From positions 1 to 30,799 of the forward strand of contig CAAECI010000080.1 of assembly GCA_900754255.1 (NCBI GenBank): 30,799 nt of DNA, read 5' to 3'. Within the stretch, counting starts at the first letter, position 1. Each line of letters begins with the position of its first letter. This DNA is from an uncultured Succinivibrio sp. GTDB lineage: Bacteria; Pseudomonadota; Gammaproteobacteria; Enterobacterales; Succinivibrionaceae. The translations under genes were made by a program, and so were the position numbers. Positions 7,361 to 14,777 of this stretch are shown piece after piece. The notes below the pieces were generated by a model, which saw only the letters and a program-made list of their open reading frames with translations, searched no databases and was not told the origin of the DNA.

Positions 7361-8947
7361 CTAACGGGGCGGTGAGGTCATGAGCTTTACCGCATCTATG
7401 GAGGTTTTGTCGGCATGAACTATCTCGATCCGTGCCGTCCCGAATGAAAGCACCTCTCCTACCTCCGGAACTCGCTGCAGGCAGTCCAAAATAAAGCCGG
7501 CTATGGTCTGATAATGCTCGGAGGGCGGTGCCTTAAAGCCGGTGATCCTTGCCACGTCGGCCAAGGCCGCATTTCCGTCGATGCGATAAATTCCGTTATC
7601 AAGTTTTACCACCTCGGGGATCTCGCTTTGATCGGGCAATTCTCCCGAAACCTCCTCCATAATATCACGTAACGTGACTATGCCCTCAAAGGTTCCGAAC
7701 TCATCATAGACGAATCCGACGTAGCATTTGGCGGCACGAAATTCGTCGAGAGCCTTCAGGATGTTGACGCTTTCGGGCAAATACAGAGGCTGCTGTACCA
7801 GCTTTTGCAATTCCTCCTGCGAGACCTTGGATCTTACGCCCAAAGCCAGAACCTCCGCACGCGGAACATAGCCCTCGGGGCAGTCCTGATGATCGCGCAA
7901 CACTGCGATCATGCGGGAATGGGTACTGCTCATGGCCGTCTCCAATACGCTTTCGGCAGGATCATCAAGACGCAAAAAATCGAGATCGTGTCTGGCCGTC
8001 AGCACGGCACGAACCGGCATCGAGGATAATTGCAATACACGCGCCACCATATCCTTTTCCGATTGGTTGAATACGCCCTCCCCCGTTCTCTGCACTATGG
8101 CCTCCTTCAATGAGGACACCTCGCTTGAACGAGATCCGAGCAGGCGCAGTACCAAATTGGCCGCCAGCTCACGGTTTTGCATGGATCCGGTCGACCCCAG
8201 CCCCAGGATATTACGTCTTGCTATTTCATTGAAAAGCTCGATTAAAACCGAGAAGCCTATGGCTGCATACAAATAGCCCTTGGGCACCTCGATATGCAAT
8301 CCCTCCATAATGAGGGAGAAGCCTATGAGCAGGAGGAAGCCCAAACATAGGATCACCAAGGTGGGATGTCTTGAAACGACGGCACTTATAAGTCCCGAGG
8401 CGGAGAGCATAACCACCATGGACAAAAGCACGGCCGCCATCATGATAAAGACGTGCTCGGTCATGCCCACGGAGGTGACGATGGCATCGACGGAAAAAAC
8501 GGCATCGAGCACCATGATCTGAACTGAAACCATGGCAAGCGAGCTGCCGCCTGCGCGTGACAGAGTAAGCGCCGTTTCCTCCTTACCGCCCTCCAATTTT
8601 TGATGCAGATCGGCCGTGGCCTTATAAAGTAGGAACAATCCGCCTGCCAGCATCACCGTATCGCGTACGGTAAATCCGGTTCCGAAAAGGGTAAAAAGCG
8701 GTACCGTAACGGCGGCGGCATAGGCGGCGAAGGTAAGCAGGATCAATCTTATGATCACTGCTCCGCAAATTCCTATGTAGCGGGCCTTGGCACTCTCCGC
8801 CGGAGGAAGCTTTTGTGAAAGAACTACTATAAAAAGAATGTTGTCGAGTCCAAGAACGATTTCAAGGGCCGCAAGAGTCAAAAGACCGACCCATGCCGAG
8901 GGATCACTCACCCAGGCAAAGTCGAATAAAACGTGAGCAGAATTCAA
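7361..8947 (-). CDS. TerC-family membrane protein with CBS and CorC/HlyC domains (YoaE/YegH type)
   Basis: A 528-aa inner-membrane protein with the YoaE/YegH layout: an N-terminal TerC domain of about seven membrane segments (1-240, with EIVLGLDNILFIVVLS and VQIMVLDAVFSVDAIVTSVG carrying the conserved acidic membrane residues), a CBS-pair region (about 310-430, ending FVYDEFGTFEGIVTLRDIMEE), and a C-terminal CorC/HlyC domain (about 445-520). TerC proteins are linked to metal (Mn) efflux and to metal loading of secreted proteins; this subgroup is poorly characterised. The start codon is TTG at 8947: no ATG or GTG fits nearby, a GGAG Shine-Dalgarno lies 5 nt upstream, and the protein begins at the expected family N terminus. 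A promoter lies at 8977-9006. Confidence 0.88.
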   Translation of the reverse strand: MNSAHVLFDFAWVSDPSAWVGLLTLAALEIVLGLDNILFIVVLSQKLPPAESAKARYIGICGAVIIRLILLTFAAYAAAVTVPLFTLFGTGFTVRDTVMLAGGLFLLYKATADLHQKLEGGKEETALTLSRAGGSSLAMVSVQIMVLDAVFSVDAIVTSVGMTEHVFIMMAAVLLSMVVMLSASGLISAVVSRHPTLVILCLGFLLLIGFSLIMEGLHIEVPKGYLYAAIGFSVLIELFNEIARRNILGLGSTGSMQNRELAANLVLRLLGSRSSEVSSLKEAIVQRTGEGVFNQSEKDMVARVLQLSSMPVRAVLTARHDLDFLRLDDPAESVLETAMSSTHSRMIAVLRDHQDCPEGYVPRAEVLALGVRSKVSQEELQKLVQQPLYLPESVNILKALDEFRAAKCYVGFVYDEFGTFEGIVTLRDIMEEVSGELPDQSEIPEVVKLDNGIYRIDGNAALADVARITGFKAPPSEHYQTIAGFILDCLQRVPEVGEVLSFGTARIEIVHADKTSIDAVKLMTSPPR

Positions 8948-8976
8948 GTAAACTCCGGAGTATACCGGACTGACGT

Positions 8977-9006
8977 TTTATAAAAAATCATACGCAGATC
9001 CGGCAA
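8977..9006 (-). promoter_or_regulatory. Promoter of the TerC-family gene
   Basis: On the minus strand, TTGCCG (9001-9006) and TATAAA (8977-8982) are 18 nt apart, placing a start about 25 nt before the TTG start codon. It lies between rluB and the TerC-family gene, so the latter can be expressed independently. Confidence 0.45.
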
Positions 9007-9071
9007 TTTAAGGTAACAAACGCAGGAAAGAGATTTGGCAAAGCTCTCCCTGCCCCGAGCACAGTATTTTT

Positions 9072-10163
9072 TTAGCCCATAGTTACCCTGCGCGATTTCA
9101 AGCCGCGTACTCCGTTTTTATTGCCCTGTGCCGATTTTGGGGAGGATCCGTACGCAGTTTTTTGAGCCCCCACACGAGAACGTCCGTCAGCACCGTAGCG
9201 CTTTGACGGTTTTTTATGCTCAAAGGATCCCTTGCCCCGTGATCCTAAATCCTGTTCATGGGAGGAATTTTGAGATCTGCGCCCCCGAGATGATCCTTTA
9301 TTGTCTGCAGTCTTAGCATAATTGCGGCTCTCTAAGGATTTTTGGGTACGAGCCTTAGCATCTTTTTTGGGATCAACTGCGGCTTTTTTTAAGATCTGAG
9401 GGAGCTGATACTCATCCTCAGTTAAGGGCTCAAGCGCGGCCTCCTTGCGTAGCATATTGATCTCGCGCAACGAGAGATCTCGAAAGGCACCGCTTTTGAG
9501 CTTGGGATCGAGTCGCACTCCGCCGTAGCTTATGCGGATGAGGCGGCTTACCTTGCAACCTACAGCCTCCCACAGACGGCGTACCTCACGCTTGCGTCCC
9601 TCCTTTAGGGTACAGTGAAACCACACATTGCGTCCGTCTCCGCCTGCATACTGCACCTTGTCAAAATGCGCCGGACCGTCCTCCAGCTTGACCTCATGCT
9701 CAAGCCTTGCAATCGTTTCATCGTCCACGTCACCGTAAATACGGGCGGCATAAATACGCTCTATACCGTGACGCGGATGCATAAGGGCGTTGGCCAAGGC
9801 TCCGTCGGTTGTAAACAGCAAAAGCCCCGAGGTGTTGATATCAAGACGGCCTATGTATATCCAGCGCCCCTTAGACAGAGAGGGTAAATGATCAAATACG
9901 GTAGGACGATCCTCAGGATCCTTTAAGGTGGTAAGCTCACCCTCGGGCTTATGGTACATAAGCACGCGACAACTCACCTTTCCTTCCCCGGGGCGCATCA
10001 CCACCTTGGAATCCACTGTAACCGTAACGTCGTCCTCGATGCGATCTCCCAACTGCGCCTTAACGCCGTTGACCGCCACGCGTCCCTGAGCAATTAAAGT
10101 CTCTACGGCGCGACGTGACGCAATCCCCTTTCGGGCCAACACTTTCTGAAGTTTTTCGCTCAT
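9072..10163 (-). CDS. rluB: 23S rRNA pseudouridine synthase RluB-type
   Basis: A 363-aa RsuA/RluB-family pseudouridine synthase; RluB makes pseudouridine 2605 in E. coli 23S rRNA. An S4 RNA-binding domain (EKLQKVLARKGIASRRAVETLI, 3-60) is followed by the catalytic domain with GRLDINTSGLLLFTTDG (about 102-118, containing the catalytic Asp) and EGRKREVRRLWEAVG (about 187-201). The last 110 residues are a basic Ser/Gly/Lys/Arg tail of low complexity, as in other RluB proteins, and longer than E. coli RluB overall (291 aa). GAGGAG lies 6 nt before the ATG. RluB and RluF-like paralogues are hard to separate by eye; RluB fits best. Confidence 0.88.
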   Translation of the reverse strand: MSEKLQKVLARKGIASRRAVETLIAQGRVAVNGVKAQLGDRIEDDVTVTVDSKVVMRPGEGKVSCRVLMYHKPEGELTTLKDPEDRPTVFDHLPSLSKGRWIYIGRLDINTSGLLLFTTDGALANALMHPRHGIERIYAARIYGDVDDETIARLEHEVKLEDGPAHFDKVQYAGGDGRNVWFHCTLKEGRKREVRRLWEAVGCKVSRLIRISYGGVRLDPKLKSGAFRDLSLREINMLRKEAALEPLTEDEYQLPQILKKAAVDPKKDAKARTQKSLESRNYAKTADNKGSSRGRRSQNSSHEQDLGSRGKGSFEHKKPSKRYGADGRSRVGAQKTAYGSSPKSAQGNKNGVRGLKSRRVTMG

Positions 10164-10185
10164 TTACATCTCCTCAAGTGCATAT

Positions 10186-10216
10186 ATTATCGCATAGCCT
10201 GCCGTGACGATGACAA
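10186..10216 (-). promoter_or_regulatory. rluB promoter
   Basis: On the minus strand, TTGTCA (10211-10216) and GATAAT (10186-10191) with an extended -10 TGC motif (10192-10194) are spaced 19 nt apart. This faces the zapA promoter in the short divergent region. Confidence 0.4.
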
Positions 10217-10236
10217 GATCTCTGCAAGATGCTACG

Positions 10237-10245
10237 TGTTAAGAT
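10237..10245 (+). promoter_or_regulatory. zapA promoter (extended -10)
   Basis: TGTTAAGAT is an extended -10 element (TG, one base, TAAGAT at 10240-10245). A start near 10252 would leave a leader of about 18 nt carrying the GGAGG Shine-Dalgarno of zapA. No good -35 is visible. Confidence 0.4.
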
Positions 10246-10269
10246 CCTTTGCAAAGACGGAGGATCATA

Positions 10270-10626
10270 ATGACTGTTCAAGATCAAGACGAGCTGCAAA
10301 GCGCATCCTTTAACGTAATGGGCACTTCCTTCAATTTAAAGCTCAGAAAAAAAGAAATTCCGGCGCTTTCTCAGGCGGTAAAGGACGTTCAGGAAAGAAG
10401 CTCGGCGCTGTTGCGTTCAAATCCGGGGCTTTCCCCGCATCAGGCAGCCATACTTGTGGCGCTCAATCTGCAAACCGATCTCAACGAATGCCTTTGTACC
10501 AATACTCCCTTTGAGGACAAGGCCTTTGAGCTCGTACACAAAGCTCGGGGGATCCTAAATGAAGGGTTTAAGGCAGATCCCGCCTTAGGAAAAAAGGCGC
10601 CTGTAGCGACCGATCATGAGGAGTAG
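10270..10626 (+). CDS. zapA: Cell division protein ZapA
   Basis: ZapA, 118 aa, is a small cytoplasmic protein that binds and bundles FtsZ at the division ring. The N-terminal FNVMGTSFNLKLRKKEIPALSQAV and the helix LSPHQAAILVALNLQTDL match the ZapA domain followed by its coiled helix. The start at 10270 is chosen because GGAGG (10259-10263) lies 6 nt before this ATG; an upstream TTG in the same frame has no such site. It is followed after 7 nt by 5-formyltetrahydrofolate cyclo-ligase. In E. coli the 6S RNA gene ssrS lies between these two genes, and there is no room for it here. Confidence 0.88.
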   Translation: MTVQDQDELQSASFNVMGTSFNLKLRKKEIPALSQAVKDVQERSSALLRSNPGLSPHQAAILVALNLQTDLNECLCTNTPFEDKAFELVHKARGILNEGFKADPALGKKAPVATDHEE

Positions 10627-10633
10627 CCCTACC

Positions 10634-11251
10634 ATGCACAAGGAGGTACCGAGTAAAGAGGAGAAGGATCTTTGCAAACTGCGTTGCGATCTTATTAAAA
10701 AAAGACGGGCCTTATCCGGTGAGGAGCTTTTATGCGCATCAAGGGAGGTTTGCAAGCGTCTTTTAGAGCATCCCCTGCTAAAAGACGGCATGAAAAAAAT
10801 ATTTGTAGGATCCTACAGTGCCATAGGCGGTGAAATTGATACCCGCGAGCTCAACCATAGCCTGAGAGATCGCAACTTTCGTGTGGTGTTACCGAGGGTA
10901 ACGGATAAAAACCTGGGGCTTATGGAATTTTATGAATGCCCCGAGCAGGAGCTCATCACCGGATCCTTTGGGATCATGGAGCCTTCAGCTGCAAAGCACC
11001 ATATGATAGATCCTGACTGCATATCCGTCCTGCTCATGCCGCTTACGGGCTTTGACGGTAACGGCAACCGTTTGGGCATGGGCGGCGGGTTTTATGACAG
11101 ATATTTAAAAAGATTGTCCGAGCGTTGCGTTTTGATAGGTCTTGCACACGACTTTCAGCAAATTGACCAAATAGAAAGCCGTGAATGGGACATGCCGCTT
11201 CACGAGATCGTAACTCCCAAAAGACATCTCATCTGCAAAAACGTCATTTAG
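10634..11251 (+). CDS. ygfA: 5-formyltetrahydrofolate cyclo-ligase (YgfA/Fau, MTHFS)
   Basis: A 205-aa enzyme converting 5-formyl-THF to 5,10-methenyl-THF using ATP, which recycles the folate storage and inhibitor form. The substrate/ATP signature LLMPLTGFDGNGNRLGMGGGFYDRYL is clear, as is the N-terminal RCDLIKKRRALSGEEL. The ATG at 10634 is preferred: AGGAG at 10619-10623 lies 10 nt upstream. An in-frame ATG at 10616 overlaps zapA and has no Shine-Dalgarno. The gene is in a two-gene unit with zapA and converges with the EAL gene, with only 9 nt between the stops and no visible terminator. It is one of two folate-related genes in the window, the other being the degenerate folP. Confidence 0.92.
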   Translation: MHKEVPSKEEKDLCKLRCDLIKKRRALSGEELLCASREVCKRLLEHPLLKDGMKKIFVGSYSAIGGEIDTRELNHSLRDRNFRVVLPRVTDKNLGLMEFYECPEQELITGSFGIMEPSAAKHHMIDPDCISVLLMPLTGFDGNGNRLGMGGGFYDRYLKRLSERCVLIGLAHDFQQIDQIESREWDMPLHEIVTPKRHLICKNVI

Positions 11252-11260
11252 GAGTTTGGA

Positions 11261-14218
11261 TCATTTCAACTGATTGCCGGCAGAGGCCGCACGACGTCCG
11301 CTGGCGGACTGTTGGCGATCAAGCATATTTAAAAACAGCGTCAGCGGCATGGGCTTTGAGAAGGCATAGCCCTGACCGTAATTACAGCCCGTAGAAAGCA
11401 ACATCTGCTCCTGCTCTGGAGTTTCCACACCCTCGCATATCACCTTGATCTCCACGCTGCGGCAAAGCTTGACTATTCCGGCAAAGAGATTGCGGGCTCT
11501 TTCCGATCGCATGGCCGCATTTAGCATATCCATATCTATCTTTACGGTGTCCATGGGCAGCATCAAAAGCGACGACACCGACGAATAGCCCTTTGAGAAG
11601 TCGTCCATGGAGAAGGTATAGCCCATATCACGCAGCTTATTCATGATGGTGCAGGCATTATGGCGCGGATCCTTTGAATTTAAGTCGATGAAAGCACTTT
11701 CTGTAACCTCAAGCTCGACCAGTCCGTCGGGGATGGGGATCTTATCCACCATAGCCTTCATGCGTCCTAAATAATTATCCTCGGAGAAATGCAGTCCCGA
11801 TTGGTTTACGGATATGGGCACGCACAGCCTGAGATCGCGGTTACGCATCTGCTGCATGCTACGAACCTTAGAGAGCATATAGTAATCAAGCTCGATGACA
11901 AAACCGTTCTTTTCAAAAAGAGGGATGAATTCACCGGGCTGCAAAAATCCAAGCTCAGGGGATCTCCAGCGTACCAAAGCCTCTCCGCCTATGATGCGAC
12001 GAGATCTGATGGCGTATTTAGGCTGGATCCAAACCTCAAATTCATTTTGATTCAAGGCCTTTTCCATGAGATCCTCGATACGCTTGTGACGCAGCCTGAT
12101 ATGCTCGATGTCGGCGTTATAGATACTGAAATTGTGCCCCTTGGAGAAAGCATCGTTCAAGGCCATCTGCGCCGAGACGATGACATTGCTCATATTTAAG
12201 GAAACGTCCTTCTTTAATGGGCATATTCCGCACACGGTGCGGATCGGGGCCGTTACCCCGCCGATCATAAACAGACGATCGGCTCTTTCAAAATCCTGCA
12301 TCAAGGTCTCATAATTCATACCCGTCTTCAAAAGACAAAGCAGATAGACGCCCTCAAGCTCGGAGGACACGGCACATTCCATGATCCACGGGAAGGTTTC
12401 ACGCATCCTGTTTACCCAATTGCGGGCAGCCTCTCCCAGATGCGAGGACTCGTAGTTTTTAACCAACAGATCCTTATGCTTGATCTTTACGATCATCACG
12501 AAGGGATCTCCGCCGCCTCCGCTGCGGGTGTTGAACTTTTCTATGATCTTAGGAATACGCTCCTCAAACCAACGCGGATTGTGCAGTCCCGTTTGAATAT
12601 TGGTGTAGTACACATGACGAATGGCGCGGTAGCTGCGTCGGCGCTCGAACATGAGGTAGGACAAAAGCACGATGATGAGTACGAGCGGGATCGAGATGAC
12701 GCCGATAAAACGCAAAGGATAGCTGTACACGAGATCCATGAGCGAGCTGCGGCGCAACGACTCAAATTCAATTTCGTTGGAAAGGCGGCGCAGATTGGGC
12801 TTGTCTATGTGAGCAATTTCCTTATTTAAGATGCGCACGAGCATGGGATCGCTTCTTGAGCTCACGCCTATGGACTGCTGGTGTGAAAATACCACCGTAC
12901 CGTTAGTGCGCAGATTGCGATAGCCGGACTTATCGATTTGAGTTTGGGCTATGAGCGATTTCATAAAGGTGATGTCGGCAAGCCCTGAGGAGACGGCATT
13001 TAAGCAATCCTGAACGGTAAGATAATAGGAAATGCTGTCGCGGGGAAAACGCTTTTCGATGTACTCGTTCGTGAAAAAGAAACCGTAGGGAGCCGCTACC
13101 CGCGGATGCTCGGGTACGCCGCTTACGCGCATGACGGATACGTAATCAACATCCAAAAAAGGAGCCGTCATACGCATGTTCTTTTGACGGGCCCAGTTGT
13201 AATCCGAATAAAGATCGATTTGCACGTCGGCCTGACCGTTTTCGATCATCTCGAACATATCGGCGGCGCTTTCGGATTCCAAAACCTCAAAGCGTATGCC
13301 CAGATCATGCTCAAAAAGCTTGATAATATCCGAAAGCAAGCCCATATGGCGGCCGTTTTTAAAATAACTGTAGGGCTCCTGCGAGGTAGTGGCAACGGCA
13401 CGGATCACACGACGACGGTTCAGATAATTGAGCTCCTCATCCGTCAGGATAAGCGGCTCTCCGGAGAGGAAATATTTGATATTCAGTATGTTGTCAAGCC
13501 ACGGCTCCGAGGAATGCATGCGTAGCATCGAACGTAAAAGCTGTCCCTTTACCTCCTCATCCCCGCGTCGTACCGCCAGATATACGTTGGCATCATAGAG
13601 CTCGGCCACCACCGGCAAGGAAACGCTGCGCCGCATGGATTCGACTATCATGCCGTCCAAAGTCCCGTCTCTGTAGGCCTCGAACATAGTCTCGGATTTT
13701 AAGAAGCGCTGAAAGGAGAGAATGTCGGTGTCACGAAAGCCCTTTTCCGCCAAGGTTTCCCTGATCTTATTTTCCTCATCCTTTGCGGATACATAGCCTA
13801 TTTTCTGAGGCTTAGCGGCAAAGAGCGAGGCGCGGCCGTGCCTTAAACCGAAGAAAACCGCGGCCTTAGCCACAGGATAAGGGATGATGTCGAAGGGCAA
13901 GTCGACCTCGAGATCGGAGAGTACCAGCGGGATCACATCCACGCGCCCGGATTTTAAAAAGTCGGCACATTGACTTATTTCGCATTGCTGATAATCAAAA
14001 CGATTGGGAAGATAGTTTGACAACGATTCCATATAGTCAAACAGAAATCCCGAGAAACGTCCCGTAGAGGCCTCAAGCTCAAAATAATCAGGAGAGCTGT
14101 AATATCCGAGCACCATTGCCCTCTCGGAGGCATATGCTCCCTTGACTGAGCAAATGAGCATACAGGCCAAAACAAATTTAAAAATATCAGCGCAAATGCC
14201 GAAAATAGCGGATCTCAT
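11261..14218 (-). CDS. Periplasmic-sensor degenerate GGDEF-EAL protein, probable c-di-GMP phosphodiesterase
   Basis: About 985 aa, inner membrane. Order: signal peptide (FKFVLACMLICSVKGAYA), two SBP_bac_3-like periplasmic domains (about 30-250 and 265-490), one membrane helix (FIGVISIPLVLIIVLLSYLM), a GGDEF-like domain and an EAL domain. The GGDEF begins with TGLHNPRWF but has SSELEGVYLL where the GG(D/E)EF loop should be, so cyclase activity is unlikely. The EAL domain keeps EALVRW (Glu about 746), the Asn of SVNQS, the Glu of VTES, MDDFSKGYSS (Asp pair about 872), the Lys of VKID and CEGVET, so phosphodiesterase activity is plausible; loop 6 reads DDFSKG instead of DDFGTG. The start at 14218 fits a normal signal peptide and lies downstream of a promoter; the frame is open to an ATG at 14293. 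The ligand is unknown. Confidence 0.85.
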   Translation of the reverse strand: MRSAIFGICADIFKFVLACMLICSVKGAYASERAMVLGYYSSPDYFELEASTGRFSGFLFDYMESLSNYLPNRFDYQQCEISQCADFLKSGRVDVIPLVLSDLEVDLPFDIIPYPVAKAAVFFGLRHGRASLFAAKPQKIGYVSAKDEENKIRETLAEKGFRDTDILSFQRFLKSETMFEAYRDGTLDGMIVESMRRSVSLPVVAELYDANVYLAVRRGDEEVKGQLLRSMLRMHSSEPWLDNILNIKYFLSGEPLILTDEELNYLNRRRVIRAVATTSQEPYSYFKNGRHMGLLSDIIKLFEHDLGIRFEVLESESAADMFEMIENGQADVQIDLYSDYNWARQKNMRMTAPFLDVDYVSVMRVSGVPEHPRVAAPYGFFFTNEYIEKRFPRDSISYYLTVQDCLNAVSSGLADITFMKSLIAQTQIDKSGYRNLRTNGTVVFSHQQSIGVSSRSDPMLVRILNKEIAHIDKPNLRRLSNEIEFESLRRSSLMDLVYSYPLRFIGVISIPLVLIIVLLSYLMFERRRSYRAIRHVYYTNIQTGLHNPRWFEERIPKIIEKFNTRSGGGGDPFVMIVKIKHKDLLVKNYESSHLGEAARNWVNRMRETFPWIMECAVSSELEGVYLLCLLKTGMNYETLMQDFERADRLFMIGGVTAPIRTVCGICPLKKDVSLNMSNVIVSAQMALNDAFSKGHNFSIYNADIEHIRLRHKRIEDLMEKALNQNEFEVWIQPKYAIRSRRIIGGEALVRWRSPELGFLQPGEFIPLFEKNGFVIELDYYMLSKVRSMQQMRNRDLRLCVPISVNQSGLHFSEDNYLGRMKAMVDKIPIPDGLVELEVTESAFIDLNSKDPRHNACTIMNKLRDMGYTFSMDDFSKGYSSVSSLLMLPMDTVKIDMDMLNAAMRSERARNLFAGIVKLCRSVEIKVICEGVETPEQEQMLLSTGCNYGQGYAFSKPMPLTLFLNMLDRQQSASGRRAASAGNQLK

Positions 14219-14270
14219 CGTGGAAGCTGTATTGACCTTTTTTTGTATGCAAAGGAATGTAAATATATGC

Positions 14271-14299
14271 AGTATAACGCAAGCGCTGTCCATTCCTAA
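14271..14299 (-). promoter_or_regulatory. Candidate promoter of the EAL gene
   Basis: On the minus strand, TATACT (14271-14276) with TTAGGA (14294-14299) 17 nt upstream. The -10 is good and the -35 weak. It overlaps the longest possible ATG, which supports the shorter start at 14218. Confidence 0.35.
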
Positions 14300-14310
14300 T
14301 AGCGGACAAT

Positions 14311-14337
14311 AAAAAACCGCGCACAGCGCGGCTTTTT
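14311..14337 (-). terminator. Terminator after secG
   Basis: CCGCGC (14317-14322), loop ACA, GCGCGG (14326-14331), flanked by A and T tracts on both sides. On the minus strand it ends in TTTTTT directly past secG and closes the rlmE-ftsH-folP-glmM-secG set. Its symmetry would also allow termination on the plus strand. Confidence 0.8.
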
Positions 14338-14357
14338 AGCTTAATTGTTGCACCCGA

Positions 14358-14711
14358 TCAATCTGCAGGAGGAGCGTCGGATGCAGGGGCATCAGTTTCG
14401 CTTGCATCGGAGGCGGGGGCGGAGGTCTCAGCGGCGGCGCCTTCACTTAGATTGCTGAAGTCCGAGGCATTTCCCGAATGAGCATTCTTCTGCATCCAGC
14501 CTATGGCCAGACAAATGGCAAAGAAAGCGATGATCAAAAACCAAGTGGAACGGGTCAGAAAGTTGCCTGAACCTGCGGATCCGAAAACGGTCTGAGAGGC
14601 ACCCTGGCCGAAGGATGCACCCATACCCGCACCCTTGCCCTGCTGTACCAAGATCAGCGCGATCATGGCCACGCAGATCAAAAGAAAAATAACTATTGCA
14701 ACTTCGTACAT
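14358..14711 (-). CDS. secG: Protein translocase subunit SecG
   Basis: SecG, 117 aa, is an inner-membrane component of SecYEG. There are two membrane helices (about 3-23 and 53-71), and the conserved cytoplasmic linker LVQQGKGAGMGASFGQGASQTVFGSAGSGNFLTR. The C-terminal 40 residues form an Ala/Ser/Asp-rich acidic tail (PASDAPPAD ending) that is low in complexity. It follows glmM, as in E. coli, and is followed by a strong terminator. The leucine tRNA gene that follows secG in E. coli is absent. Confidence 0.95.
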   Translation of the reverse strand: MYEVAIVIFLLICVAMIALILVQQGKGAGMGASFGQGASQTVFGSAGSGNFLTRSTWFLIIAFFAICLAIGWMQKNAHSGNASDFSNLSEGAAAETSAPASDASETDAPASDAPPAD

Positions 14712-14748
14712 ATTTCAGTTCCCAAAAATTATGCCTTTAAGCGGCGTC

Positions 14749-14777
14749 ATGTTATCAGCACCGTGCGGCATTTTCAA
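14749..14777 (-). promoter_or_regulatory. Possible internal promoter for secG
   Basis: On the minus strand, TTGAAA (14772-14777, overlapping the end of glmM) and TAACAT (14749-14754) are 17 nt apart. The -35 is strong and the -10 moderate, so extra SecG transcription independent of glmM is possible. Confidence 0.35.

Noticed and set aside
8952..8961. Perfect palindrome ACTCCGGAGT before the TerC-family gene, possible operator.
   Set aside because: It contains the Shine-Dalgarno of that gene; the symmetry is short and may be chance.
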